Assembly (NCBI RefSeq): GCF_007830315.1
Contig: NZ_VLKJ01000001.1
Span: forward strand, 248,001 to 312,000
Reading direction: 5' to 3'
DNA length: 64,000 nt
Source of the DNA: Novosphingobium taihuense
Lineage (GTDB): Bacteria; Pseudomonadota; Alphaproteobacteria; Sphingomonadales; Sphingomonadaceae
The translations under genes and the position numbers were made by a program. Below the pieces are notes generated by a model. The model had not been told where the DNA came from. It made no database searches and saw nothing but the letters and a program-made list of their open reading frames with translations. This document shows, piece by piece, positions 36,063-47,200 of the stretch (position 1 is its first letter; the number at the start of each line of letters is the position of its first letter).

Positions 36063-36141
36063 ATCCCGGACCCGATCCGGGATCCCGCCATTTCTTGCAC
36101 CGCCGCAGGGAGAAAGCGGGGCCCCGGATCATGTCCGGGGC
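36063..36141. repeat. two REP-like palindromes between the ALDH and ThDP-enzyme genes
   Basis: The first, 36063-36083, is ATCCCGGA-N5-TCCGGGAT; the second, 36121-36141, is GCCCCGGA-N5-TCCGGGGC. Both are perfect eight-base-pair stems sharing the CCGGA/TCCGG core, about 37 bases apart. They resemble the palindromic units dispersed through sphingomonad and rhizobial genomes. Confidence 0.75.
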
Positions 36142-36165
36142 GACGACACCATGTTCGCCTGAACC

Positions 36166-37821
36166 CTAGAGCGCCTTGGACAGTTCCTTGATGTCCTTGT
36201 TCAGAATCTGATCGTTCTCCGAATAATCCACCGGGCAATCTATCAGGTGAACGCCGGGCGTGGAGTTGCAGTGCGCCAAGAGGTCCTTCAGGTGCGCCGC
36301 GCTTTCGACGCGGTAGCCGTTGGCGCCATAGCTCTCCGCGTACTTGACGAAATCGGGGTTGCCGTAGGTCAGGCCGAAGTCCTCGAAGCCCATGTTGGCC
36401 TGCTTCCAGCGAATCATACCGTAGGAACTGTCGTTGAGAATCAGCACCGTAAGGTTGAGTCCGAGGCGGACGGCGGTTTCCATCTCCTGACTGTTCATCA
36501 TGAAGCCGCCATCGCCACAGATCGCCATGACCTTGCGCTCGGGATAGAGCATTGCGCTCATCATCGCGGAGGGGAGCCCTGCGCCCATGGTGGCGAGCGC
36601 ATTGTCGAGCAGGACCGTGTTGGGCTGGTAGGCCGTGTAACCGCGGGCAAACCAGATCTTGTAGACGCCGTTGTCGAGGCAAATGATTCCGTCCTCGGGC
36701 ATGGCATCGCGGATCTGCTGCACAAGATGGGGCGGGAAGATCGGGAAACGGGTGTCGGCGGCGAGCGGCGCGGTATGCGCAACTTCGGCGGAGCGGTAGG
36801 CCAGCATGTGGTCGAAGTTCCACGCAGGGTTCGGCGTGATCGCTTCCTTGATCTGCCAGATGGCGTTGGCAATATCGCCGATCACCTCGATCGAGGGGAA
36901 ATAGACTGGATCGACTTCGGCCGTCTTGGTCGAGACGTGGATCACCGGAGTGCCACCTTCACGCATGAAGAACGGCGGTTTCTCGATCACGTCATGGCCG
37001 ATGTTGACGATAAGGTCGGCGTCTTCGACCGCGCGGTGGACAAAGTCTCCGGCCGAGAGCGCTGCGCAGCCGAGGAACTTCGGATGGCGTTCGTCGATCA
37101 CGCCCTTGCCCAGTTGCGTCGTGAGGAAAGGGATGCCGGTCTTCTCGACCAGTTCGGCGAGCATCTTGCCCGTCATCTTGCGGTTCGCACCCGCTCCGAT
37201 CACCAGCACCGGCGCCTTGGCGTTCTGCAACGCATGAACAGCCTGCGCGACTGACTTGGCGTCGGCGTTCGGGCGGCGGACAAGGCTGCGCTTCAGCGGC
37301 CGGGAATCGGTGTGCTCGTCAGCGATGTCCTCAGGCAGCTCGATATGCGTCGCGCCCGGCTTCTCTTCCTCGGCCAGACGATAGGCTTCTCGCACGCGGC
37401 TGGGAATGTTGTCCGACGAGGCCATCTGGTGGGTGAATTTGGTGATCGGGCCCATCATCGAGACGACATCGAGAATCTGGAAACGGCCCTGCTTGGACTT
37501 CTTGATCGGCTTCTGGCCGGTGATCATCAGCATCGGCATGCCGCCCAGCGTGGCATAGGCTGCAGCCGTGACGAAGTTCGTGGCGCCCGGCCCGAGCGTT
37601 GCGATGCAGACGCCGGTCTTGCCGGTGTGGCGGCCATAAGTGGCGGCCATGAAGCCCGCGCCCTGTTCGTGACGCGTAAGGATCAGCTTGATCTTGCTGG
37701 AGCGGGACAGCGAATCGAGAAAATCGAGGTTCTCTTCGCCCGGAACGCCGAAGATGTATTCGCAGCCTTCTTCTTCAAGGCACTCGATGAACAGGTCTGA
37801 CGCCTTCTTGCCTTCGGCCAT
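36166..37821 (-). CDS. acetolactate synthase-like ThDP-dependent enzyme
   Basis: A cytoplasmic thiamine-diphosphate enzyme of 551 residues, of the acetolactate synthase / pyruvate oxidase group. The catalytic glutamate is in FGVPGEENLDF (residues about 25-35). The middle domain has VLVIGAGANRKM, and the C-terminal ThDP motif begins GDGGFMM and ends in LILNDSSYG, as expected. There is no regulatory subunit gene nearby, which favours a catabolic AlsS-like or other C-C ligase/lyase role over branched-chain amino acid synthesis. ATG 37821 has GGAG nine bases upstream; the longer frame to 37959 is not supported. It is grouped with an aldehyde dehydrogenase and a 2-hydroxyacid dehydrogenase on the same strand. 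Confidence 0.88.
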   Translation of the reverse strand: MAEGKKASDLFIECLEEEGCEYIFGVPGEENLDFLDSLSRSSKIKLILTRHEQGAGFMAATYGRHTGKTGVCIATLGPGATNFVTAAAYATLGGMPMLMITGQKPIKKSKQGRFQILDVVSMMGPITKFTHQMASSDNIPSRVREAYRLAEEEKPGATHIELPEDIADEHTDSRPLKRSLVRRPNADAKSVAQAVHALQNAKAPVLVIGAGANRKMTGKMLAELVEKTGIPFLTTQLGKGVIDERHPKFLGCAALSAGDFVHRAVEDADLIVNIGHDVIEKPPFFMREGGTPVIHVSTKTAEVDPVYFPSIEVIGDIANAIWQIKEAITPNPAWNFDHMLAYRSAEVAHTAPLAADTRFPIFPPHLVQQIRDAMPEDGIICLDNGVYKIWFARGYTAYQPNTVLLDNALATMGAGLPSAMMSAMLYPERKVMAICGDGGFMMNSQEMETAVRLGLNLTVLILNDSSYGMIRWKQANMGFEDFGLTYGNPDFVKYAESYGANGYRVESAAHLKDLLAHCNSTPGVHLIDCPVDYSENDQILNKDIKELSKAL

Positions 37822-37989
37822 TTTTGGTCGCTCCATCAATGGGAACACGCGGCCAAGGCTGCGTTCCCCTTCCCCAACTCGGATGCGACCTCGAGGGACT
37901 TGAAACCGGTGCGTGTCGTTATGGCCCCCGCACCTGCCCCTTGGGTGCATGGCTATCAAAGCCGCGCCCCGAAGTCACGCCCTTCACGC

Positions 37990-38928
37990 TCAGTAACCGA
38001 GCGAAAGATCGACCTGGGGCTGAAGGGTCTCGCCCTGGCGGAAACGGACAAGGTTTTCGAGGAAACGGGTGACTGAGCGTTCGAACATCTTTGTTTGTGC
38101 GCGGCCGGATAGATGGCTTGTGATGTGGGCGTTGGGCACGTCCCACAGAGGATGATCGGCAGGGAGCGGCTCGGGCGTAACCACATCAAGGAAGGCATGG
38201 CCGGGCCGTCCGGCCTTCAGCCCCTCAATCAGCGCATCCTGATCGACAACGGTGCCGCGTGCGACGTTCACCAGTGTGGAGCCCGGCTTCATCATGGCGA
38301 TCTCCGCCTTGCCGATCATGCCTTCGGTTTCCGGTGTGGCAGGGACAGCCAGAATGACCCAGTCAAACGTGCCGAGTTGGCCGCGCCATTCGTTTGGTCC
38401 AAGCGTGCCTTCGCTGCTCGAGCGACGGACCTTGAGGATCTCGACATCGAATCCCTGCAGCATGCGCTCGACCTTCTGCCCGATCGCGCCATAACCAAGG
38501 ATCAGCGCACGGCTTCCGGCGAGTTCGACCTTGCCGGGGCTGTCGAGCAGCCATTCGTGCCGGTCCTGCGAGCGAACGACATCACGATATCCCTTGGCCA
38601 CGGTGAGCATGCCCATGACCACATATTCGGCGATGGTTATCGCGTTGATGCCGGTGCCGTTGGTCAGGATCACGCCCCGCTTGCGAAGGACATCGAGCGG
38701 GAAGAAGTCGACCCCGGCATAGACCGAGTTCAGCCACTTGAGCTTCGTCGCCAGCCGGATCGCCTTGTCCATGCCGCTCGGCTGGTAGAGATCGAACCAA
38801 CCGATGTCAGCCGATGGCGCAAGCTCGAACAGTTCCTCGGCGTTGCGGAAGAAGCGCGGCTCGACCCATTCGGGCAAGTGCGGCTCAATCAGCGGCGCGG
38901 CCATGGCGTTCATCACGAGGACGGTCAT
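37990..38928 (-). CDS. D-isomer-specific 2-hydroxyacid dehydrogenase
   Basis: A cytoplasmic NAD(P)-dependent reductase of 312 residues interconverting 2-ketoacids and D-2-hydroxyacids. The Rossmann motif is LILGYGAIGQKV. The catalytic arginine is in NVARGTVVD, the glutamate in DVVTPEPLP and the histidine in AHITSHLSG, so the active site is complete. It is shorter at the N-terminus than glycerate dehydrogenases and nearer to the GhrA-like group. ATG 38928 begins the conserved domain; the frame open to 39036 runs into the divergent gene's promoter. It lies upstream of the ThDP enzyme (168 bases) and divergent from a small exported protein. Confidence 0.88.
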   Translation of the reverse strand: MTVLVMNAMAAPLIEPHLPEWVEPRFFRNAEELFELAPSADIGWFDLYQPSGMDKAIRLATKLKWLNSVYAGVDFFPLDVLRKRGVILTNGTGINAITIAEYVVMGMLTVAKGYRDVVRSQDRHEWLLDSPGKVELAGSRALILGYGAIGQKVERMLQGFDVEILKVRRSSSEGTLGPNEWRGQLGTFDWVILAVPATPETEGMIGKAEIAMMKPGSTLVNVARGTVVDQDALIEGLKAGRPGHAFLDVVTPEPLPADHPLWDVPNAHITSHLSGRAQTKMFERSVTRFLENLVRFRQGETLQPQVDLSLGY

Positions 38929-38987
38929 TGACAGAGCTCTCCCGCACTGTTTGGTTTCGCGTTGACCTAGCGGAGAGGGTGAGTGCG

Positions 38988-39698
38988 ATGAAACGGATTT
39001 TCTTGGCGATTTGTCTCGGAAGCATGATTTGCCCAATGACCGCTATTGCTCAGGACGATGGCATGTCCGAAGTGATCGTGACGGCCATGCGCCGCGAATC
39101 CGACACGTTCGACGAACGCGTGCCCGCCGTAGGTTTGAAGCGCGTCGCCGATTTCGCTGTTCAGGAAGTTTCGATCACCGGGGACACGCGCGATGCGGGC
39201 AAGCGCATCGCCGAGGTTTACCAAATGATCGAGAACGCGATCCGGCTGGCACCCAAGCATGGGGTCCAACTTGCCTACGGGCAGCGCACGGTCGAGCCGC
39301 TGACCTTGCAGAACTACCGGTCGCTTGCCCTGAACGGGGCCGGACGGCCGGATACCTCGCGCGCGGTCTTCCTGATCAAGGTCCCACTGAGCGGACCGAC
39401 GTCGGGCGTAGTCGCGGAGAAGAAGATTGCCGACTTCATCAAGGCTGTAGAGCCTGTAGGGCGCGCAGAGTTCGGCGGGACCGATGATCTGACGCTGTCG
39501 GTGGTAGCCCCGGATCAATACCGCGGCGCTGTGGCCGATGCGATTGCCGCAGATGCACGATCCATGGCAGCGAAGCTTGGCCCCGACTACGGCGTGGAGA
39601 TCGAAGGGTTGAATCGCCCAGTCGAATGGACCCGAGCGAGCCTTTCGGAAGTCCTGCTGTATATCCCGTACAAGCTGGTCGTGGTGCCCAGGCGCTAG
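38988..39698 (+). CDS. small exported protein with a TonB-box-like N-terminus, unknown function
   Basis: A 236-residue protein with a clear signal peptide (RIFLAICLGSMICPMTAIAQ). The mature protein begins DDGMSEVIVTAMRRES, which resembles the TonB-box region at the start of outer-membrane receptors, but there is no plug or barrel afterwards; the protein is a compact alpha/beta domain ending in LYIPYKLVVVPRR. The middle (about residues 50-200) has a faint similarity in rhythm to SIMPL/DUF541 periplasmic proteins (VQEVSITGDTRDAGKRIAE and DARSMAAKLG), not enough to assign it. GGAGAGGG before ATG 38988 marks the start. Its stop codon shares bases with the stop of the convergent cysS gene. Confidence 0.72.
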   Translation: MKRIFLAICLGSMICPMTAIAQDDGMSEVIVTAMRRESDTFDERVPAVGLKRVADFAVQEVSITGDTRDAGKRIAEVYQMIENAIRLAPKHGVQLAYGQRTVEPLTLQNYRSLALNGAGRPDTSRAVFLIKVPLSGPTSGVVAEKKIADFIKAVEPVGRAEFGGTDDLTLSVVAPDQYRGAVADAIAADARSMAAKLGPDYGVEIEGLNRPVEWTRASLSEVLLYIPYKLVVVPRR

Positions 39699-41176
39699 CC
39701 CAGCTTCCACTCCCAGCCCAGCGGGTCACCGTCCATGACCTCGACGCCCTTGGCCGCGAGTTCGTCGCGCAGGGCGTCGGAGCGGGCAAAGTCCTTTTCG
39801 GCGCGGGCGGCCTTGCGGGCTTCTAGGGTGGCCTCGACTTCGGTTTCCTCGATTGCGACGCCCTTGGGTTTGATGCGCAGGGCCTGACGGTCGAGTTTCA
39901 GCAAATCGAGGCCGAGCACGGTGTCCATGGCAGCAAGCGCAGCGAGCTTCTCCGCCGGATCGATCTTCTTCAGCGCCAGCACTTCCTCGAACACCGTCAG
40001 GGCGACCGGTGTGTTTAGATCGTCCGAAACAGCGGCATCGAAACGCTCGAGGAATGGCGTGAAGCGGGGGCCCGGCAGGGCTTCGCCTTCGCCAACGCGC
40101 TCTTTCAGTTGAGCGACTGAGATCAGCATGCGCTTCAATCGCGTAAGCGCCGCTGCCAGACCGTCCCAAGAGAACTCCAACTCGCTGCGGTAGTGCGCCT
40201 GCAGACACATCATTCGGTAGGCCAGCGGATGATACCCCTTGTCCATCAGCAGTTGCAGCCGCAGGAATTCGCCCGACGACTTGCTCATCTTGCCCGAGCG
40301 TTCGACGAGGAAGTTGTTGTGCATCCACACTCGCGCGCCGGAGTTGGCGGGCAGGTCCAGGCCATTGGTGCAGCAGAATGCCTGGTTCTGTGCGATCTCA
40401 TTGGGGTGGTGGATCTCGCGGTGGTCGATCCCGCCGGTGTGAATGTCGAACGGGAAGCCGAGCACTTCACCCGACATGACCGAGCATTCGAGATGCCAGC
40501 CGGGAGCGCCCTTGCCCCATGGGGAATCCCATTCCATCTGGCGCTTCTCACCAGATGGAGTCTTGCGCCAGATCGCGAAATCGGCGGCGTTGCGCTTGCC
40601 TTCCACTGCCTCAATGCGGCCCTCACCGTCCTCGGTCTGGGCGCGCGCCAGACGCCCGTAGTCCGCCACCGTCGAGACGTCGAAGTAGAGCCCGCTATCC
40701 AGTTCGTAGCAGTGCTTGTCCGCGATCTTCTGCGCAAAGGCGATCATCTGCGGGACATATTCGGTGGCGATCGTCCAGCGCGCGGGCTGGCGGATATTGA
40801 GCGCCTTCACGTCCTCCCAGTAAGCCTGGGTATAGTGCTGCGCGATGTCCCAGATGGACTGGGCCTGAGCCCGCGCCATCTTCTCCATCTTGTCCTCGCC
40901 ATCATCGGCGTCGTCGGTCAGGTGGCCGACATCCGTGATGTTGATGACGTGGGTGAGTTTCAGCCCCTTGAACGACAGTGTACGCCCCAGAATGTCTGCG
41001 AAGACATAGGCGCGCATGTTGCCGATGTGCGGGTAATTATAGACCGTAGGCCCGCAGGAATAGACGCGCGCCTCGCCATCGTGGACGGGCTGGAAAGCTT
41101 CGACCTGCCGCGTCAGGCTGTTGAACAGCTTGAGAGGTGCGGACGGGCTGAACGGGGCAGGACCATGGGCTGACAT
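39695..41176 (-). CDS. cysS: cysteinyl-tRNA synthetase
   Basis: Charges tRNA-Cys in the cytoplasm. The 493-residue length is normal. The zinc-ligand cysteine is in YSCGPTVYNYPHIGN, where HIGN at residues 50-53 is the HIGH-type motif; further zinc ligands are in HLECSVMSGE and GGIDHREIHHPNE. The second motif is KMSKSSG. All essential elements are present. It is 38 bases from the end of the giant adhesin gene, which is transcribed toward it on the same strand, and its own end meets the plus-strand exported protein gene with both stops sharing the palindrome CTAG. Confidence 0.96.
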   Translation of the reverse strand: MSAHGPAPFSPSAPLKLFNSLTRQVEAFQPVHDGEARVYSCGPTVYNYPHIGNMRAYVFADILGRTLSFKGLKLTHVINITDVGHLTDDADDGEDKMEKMARAQAQSIWDIAQHYTQAYWEDVKALNIRQPARWTIATEYVPQMIAFAQKIADKHCYELDSGLYFDVSTVADYGRLARAQTEDGEGRIEAVEGKRNAADFAIWRKTPSGEKRQMEWDSPWGKGAPGWHLECSVMSGEVLGFPFDIHTGGIDHREIHHPNEIAQNQAFCCTNGLDLPANSGARVWMHNNFLVERSGKMSKSSGEFLRLQLLMDKGYHPLAYRMMCLQAHYRSELEFSWDGLAAALTRLKRMLISVAQLKERVGEGEALPGPRFTPFLERFDAAVSDDLNTPVALTVFEEVLALKKIDPAEKLAALAAMDTVLGLDLLKLDRQALRIKPKGVAIEETEVEATLEARKAARAEKDFARSDALRDELAAKGVEVMDGDPLGWEWKLG

Positions 41177-41214
41177 GGATCAGCCCTTGCCCCGCCCGCG
41201 CCCATCAGGTCAAG

Positions 41215-44200
41215 TCACTCGCCGTCCTGCTTGCCTTCGCCGAGGAGATCGTCGTTGCCGGTGCCGGTCACCGGCTCGTCGATCAGCGGTTCGAACCCAG
41301 CTGGCGCGATCTGGTTAAGCTGGATCAGCGAAGTCTTCGTGAAGCTGTCGACCACCTGCAGCGCGTTGTCGGCAGGATCGTTCTTCAGCACTTCCTCGAT
41401 GAGATCGCGCAATTCGATGATCTCGAACGGCAGCTTGTTGCAGGTGTTGGCGCTCAGGATCACGCAACCGTTGACCGACGAAAGATCGGTGAACGCCTCT
41501 TCGAAGGTGATCTGCTCGATGGCATCTACTCCGGTCTGGCCGTTGACGATGCCGTTGATCACGATGTCCAGCACACCGCCTTCACGAGAACCAATCCTGA
41601 GACTGTTCGCAACCAGCCCTCGCCGATCGTCAAGCCGCGTGCCGATCGAGGTATTCTGGATATAGACCTGCTCATCCGACCGCAACGTGATCGCATCTGC
41701 TTCGACAAGCGTCCGGCCATCGGTGACACCATCGTTCAAGCCGAGACGATCGGTGATGAGTGCGGTGTCGGTCAATTGCGCAATATCCCCGAGCGCCGTT
41801 CGCGTGACCATGGCGATACCGCTGCCCGAAAGCAGCAGCGACCCGCCACGTGTTTCGCCTTCGAGCAAGCGGATCGAGCCAGTCTGCGCATCAAGGAATA
41901 TCCCGTCGGCACTGCTGCTGACTGATAGCGTGTTGCCTGCTGCATTGCTCATCGAGAGCCCGCCGAGGAACGAGATCAACCCTGTGGAGCGCAGTGACAA
42001 GGTTCCGGTCTCGCCGATCTGCCCCTGCACCGTCCCTGCCTGCGCAACGACCGTAAGGTCGCCTACAAGCATCGGCCTGATTCCACGGATGGTGAGGTCA
42101 CCACGCGAGCGGATGCGGGCGAACTCGGCCTGCGAGATAGCATACCCGCCTGTCGTGGACGGGATGTTGTCGCCCAGACGTGTGACGCCCTGCCCTGTAT
42201 TGCGCAGGGTAATGGCCGAGGTGTGAGCGGTTTCTCCAAGGCGGCCACTGTCTCCGATGGCAAGGTCTGCCGAGGACAGGTCCATCTGCCCCCCGGTAGC
42301 AAGGCCATTGATGCGAATGGTATCGCCCGCCGTCATGGTGAAGACCTGCGCGGCATCGGCAACGTCGTTGATCACGATGTTGTCACTTGCCACGATATCG
42401 ATGTTTCCTTGCCCGACGGCGCCGGAGACTTGGCCCTGCGGCCTGACCGCGTCGCTGAAGACGTCCGAATACCCGGCAGACAGATCTCCGACCGTTACAT
42501 CGCCATTGCGCGCAAGAAGGTCGATGTCGCCCAGCGCAAGGATCGTATCAGCGTCGATCGAGCCTCCTGCAGTTACATCGACGTTGCCCCTTTCGGCAAA
42601 GATGCGGCGGATGGCCAGATTGCCGGTTGCATCGAGGCCCACTGCGTCGGCGCTGACGCTGATGGGTCCTGTCAGCTCGATGCCGGTGATGTTGACCACG
42701 CCGTTCGACCGCACCGCTGCAACGCCTCCCGAGAGACCGGAGAGCGAGACATCGCCTTGGCTGAATATCGATATGTCCTGCCCTGCGCTGATCGATGTGC
42801 CGGTCATCGTACCGTTGTTCGTCCCGAACGCGCCGCCAGCGTTGATCGTGCTGAAGGCGAGCGTTCGTGCATCTATGCCAACGTTTGCGGCAGCGGTGAT
42901 GGCACCCAGTGCAGCACTTCGGGCGACAGCGATGTTCACAGCCCCCGTTCGCGCTTGAAGCACGCCGCCGGCAATCGATCCTCCGACAATCGCGATGTCG
43001 CCACCATCGAGCGTGCCATAGGTGAAATTGCCATTGCCCGAATTGATGCGCATCTGTCCTGTGGCGACGAGATCGCCGCCAGTGATGTCGCCAGAGGTCG
43101 TGATATTGAGCGCATTGCCCGCAGTCATTCGCGTGAAGGTCAGCGTCTGGCTGGTTACGTTGAGCGCATCTCCTCCGCTTGCCGTTCCTACTTCCACCGC
43201 GCCTGTGCCGGTAATGATAAAGTTGCCCGCCGCGCTGATGCTCGGGCTTGCGAACGAGCGTACGTTGGCACCGATATCGTCATCGGAACGGGCGCTGGCC
43301 AGCGTCGCGTCGCGAGCGGACAGGGTAATCGCTCCTCGCGCATCAAGCGCCCCCGTCGAGAGGTCGCCGATAGTGGTAAGCGCCAGGCTGCCGGTACGTG
43401 CCGTGATCGCTCCACCACTGGCCGATGCAGCGCTAACGGCAACGGAACCGCCATCAAGCTTGCCGTAGGTCAGAGAGCCGTCAGCCGCGAGGTCGACCGT
43501 TCCGGTTGCCGTGGCATTGCCGAGCGTGATCGCGCCATCTTCGTCGATCGTGATGCTTGCGCCGGAAGTGATGTCTCCTCCGCGTGTGCCGGTAAGCGAA
43601 CGAATGTCGACTGCGCCGTCAGCGTCGATCAAGGTGAAATCCAGCGCTCCGACGTCGGCCGAGAAAGATCCGCCTGCGGAGGCATTGCCGATCACGCTGG
43701 TGCCGGTGCTGGCGATTGCGATGTTTGTCCCGGCCATCAGCGTCCCTGCGTCAATCGTGTTGCCCGTCAGTGAAAGCGCGGTTCCGGCATCAGCGGTGTC
43801 TAGCTTGAGGGCGCCTGCTGCATCGAGTGTGATGGCACTGCTGGCAGCGGCAGAACCGACCGTCAGATTGCCGCCGGTCGTAATGCTGACGTTTGCAGGG
43901 CTTGACACGCTGCCGCCACCGCCGCCGGTCCCGAACGTGAAGGCGATGCTGCCGAAGTTGTCCCCGGCGTTGGAGTCCCAGTAACCCACCGAAAGCGTGC
44001 CGGTAGCCGGGGCCGTCACAGTCCCGTTTGCGCCGAGAAGCACGGTCTCATTCCCGATCTGCCCGACAAGCGCTCCGAACGGCGCGCTGAAATTGCCGAT
44101 CGTCAGGTTGCCGAAGGCTGCGCCGATCTGCGTGCCAGGTTGGAACCCGGAGTCGTCCTGCGCCGTGGCCACGCGGAAGACGACGAGACCGTCGCCGTCC

Positions 44201-47200
44201 GAGATCCTCGGCAATGAACCGGCGCTCCACAAGTCGTTGGTAGACGACGACACCGTTATGGTTTGTCCCTGAACCACGTCGAACACAGGCGCCAGAGTGC
44301 CGCCCGTGTAGGAATTGGCGAGCGCCTGGACGACGATCTGGACAAGGTTCTGGCCGGTAGTGGCGAGGCCTGCAGCCACGCTGCCGATGGTAGCATTGCC
44401 GGTGAGCGAGAAGGTGCTGTCGAGACCCGAGCTGCTGGACCCGAGGTTCAGTGAAGCACCGGACAGATCGAACGACCCCAGAACCTTCACTGTGTCCAGA
44501 TCAATCGCGTTTGTGACGACCAGCGACAGTCCCGCATCGCCGGTGACGGTCAGCGCGTTGAGATTCGCTGCCCCGATTGTGATTGCACCGCCCGCCTGTG
44601 CATCGTCAAGCTGCGCGTCTCCGCGCGCCGATATGCTGAGGGTCGTGCCCGCGATGAGGCTGCCCCCTGTGGTGTCGCCCGCGCTAAGAATTTCGACGCT
44701 TTCGCCAGCGGTGAGTTTGTCGAAGATGAAATCGCCAGCATCGACAAAAGCGGTGGTTCCGGCCGTCGTTTCGCCAACGTTGATAATCCTGCCGTCGAAA
44801 TCGGTGAACGTCCCGGCCGTGACCTTCGAGACAGTCAAATCCTGCCCGTTGATTGTTGCACTCGACCCTGCAGTGACGGTGCCGACATTGGCGATCAACG
44901 ACGCGCTGATGCTTGTGGACGTGCCCGAGGTTACGGTTGTTCCAGCAATGTCAGTGCCACTCAGCCGGACCGCCCGGAGCCCGCTGGCCGAAGCGAAACG
45001 GAGCGTCCCCGCGTTGATGAGGAGATCGCCGCCGCTGGCTGCAACGTTGCTCAGGTCCGCCAGTCCACTGATCGCGAGCGTGACGTTTCCGCTGTTGGAC
45101 TGAAGAAGCGGAGTGGCGAGCCCGGCAGCCGTGATCGAGACATCCCCTCCGGAATTGATCGCGTTGGTAATGCTGACGAGGTCTTGAGCGGCAACGGAAC
45201 TGGTGGCGCCGGAACTCAGTGAGCCTGCCTGAATACTGGCCCCGATCAGCGACAGCGTGGTTCCGGACCGGGCGGACGTGAGCGTCAGAGCGCCGGTTGC
45301 GTTGACATCGACGGCACCGCCCGCATCGAGCGTACCGCCGGTGATCGTGCCGCCGCTCAGGGTGATCCCGCTGGCCGAAGTGATCGCATCGAAGGTCAGC
45401 AGTGCCGGATCGATGAAGATCGAGCCGCCGGTCGAAGTGACCGTGCCAAGCGCGGCCGTGTTGGCCACCGTCAGCGTGAGGTCATCCGCCGATTGCAGCG
45501 TGTTTGCGCCAAGGCCTGCGGCGGTGATGGCGAGCGTGCCGCCCGCCTCTGCCCGGTCGAGCGTGACATTGCCCGTGGCGGAAATGCCAAGATCGCTGTC
45601 GGCAAGGATCGTGCCTGCGCCGATGGTCGTGCCCGAAAGCGATACCACGCCCGCAGCGCCAAGACTGTCGACCTGAAGATTGGCAGCCGACAGGGTCACC
45701 TTGCCAGAGCCGAGCACCGACCCGATCAGGGCATCCCCCGAGATCGCGATGCCCAGGTCGCCCGCGTTGACGAGATCGAGCGAAAGCGAGGCGCCGGTGA
45801 TGTCGACTGTCCCCGCCGTCGGGCCGATCAGCGCCAGGGTGATGTCGCCGGTGGCGTTGATCGACAGGGCATCGGTCAGGGCGATGCTGTTGCCAAGCAC
45901 GTTGGTCGCAGTGATGTCGACGGTCTTGCCGGAAAGGCTGGTGATCGACACGTCCGCGCCTGACAGGGTCAGGGCTCCTCCGGCCGATGCATCGGCGAAG
46001 GCAGCGTTGCCGGTCGTGGTGATGCCAAGGTTGCCCGTGGCGGTGAACGAGCCACCCGTCAGGCTTGCCGCGCTGACCGAAGCATCGGTCCCGGCGCTGG
46101 CCGTCCCGGTGATCGTCGCAGCGTTCGCAGCGGTCAGTGAAAGCACTGTCCCGGCATCGAGACTGTCTGCGTTCAGGGTTCCGGCGTCGAAGGTCAGCGT
46201 CGTGCCCGCAGTGGTCGCACCGACGGTCGCCGTCCCGCTCACGTCGATACCGACAAGCCCGCCGGCCGTGATCGAACCGGAAAGCAGCGATCCGGCGCTC
46301 AGCGTCAGGTCGCCCAGCGCCGAGACATCGGCCAGATCGGCAAGGCCGGTTACCGTCGCATCAAGATTGGCACCGGCCGAGAGCGTGGTCGCCGTCGCGG
46401 TCGCGGATTGCAGCGACAGGCTCGTCCCGCTCTGCGCATCGGTGACCGCGTAGTTGCCTGCGAGCAAGGCGGTCAGGCTGATCCCGGCGGTAATGCTGCT
46501 GCCCGTCAGGTCCGTCCCCTCGAGACTGACCAGCCCCGTGGCGCCGAGCGTGGTGAAATCGAGCGTGCCGAAGCTTGCGACAAGATCGCCACCGGCAGTG
46601 GCCGCCCCCGTCAACGTCGCCCCATTGGCAATCGTCAGCGTCAGGCTATCCCCTGCATCCAGCGCTCCGGATTGCAAGCTGTCCGCACCCAGCGACATCG
46701 TCGTACCCGCATTGGCCGAAGCAAGCGTGAGCGCACCGGTCGCGGTGACCTCGATGCTCGTTCCCGCATCAAGCGTGCCACCGGTGATGACGCCCCCGCT
46801 CAGCGTGATGCCGCTGGCCGAGGTGATCGCATCGAACGTCAGCAAAGCCGGGTCGATGGTGACCGAGCCGCCGGTCGAATTGACGGCGCCAAGTGCTGCA
46901 GTATTGGTCACCGTCAGCGTAAGGTCGCCCGCCGATTGCAGCAGATCAGCCGCAAGGCTGTCGCTGGTGATCGAAAGGGTGCCACCTGCTTGTGCGCTAG
47001 TGCCGGTGACGGATGGCCCGGAGATAACGAGGTTGCCGTCCACCAGAAGAGAGGTGAACCCAACGCTCGTCCCCGCTGAGAGCGACAGGTCATTGACGTC
47101 AGTGGTCGAACCCAGATCTAGAACGGTGCCTGCGCTTAGAGATCCGTTGAAGCCGCCTAACGCCAGCGCTCCGATCTCTAGGCTCGTGCCCGTGGTGATG

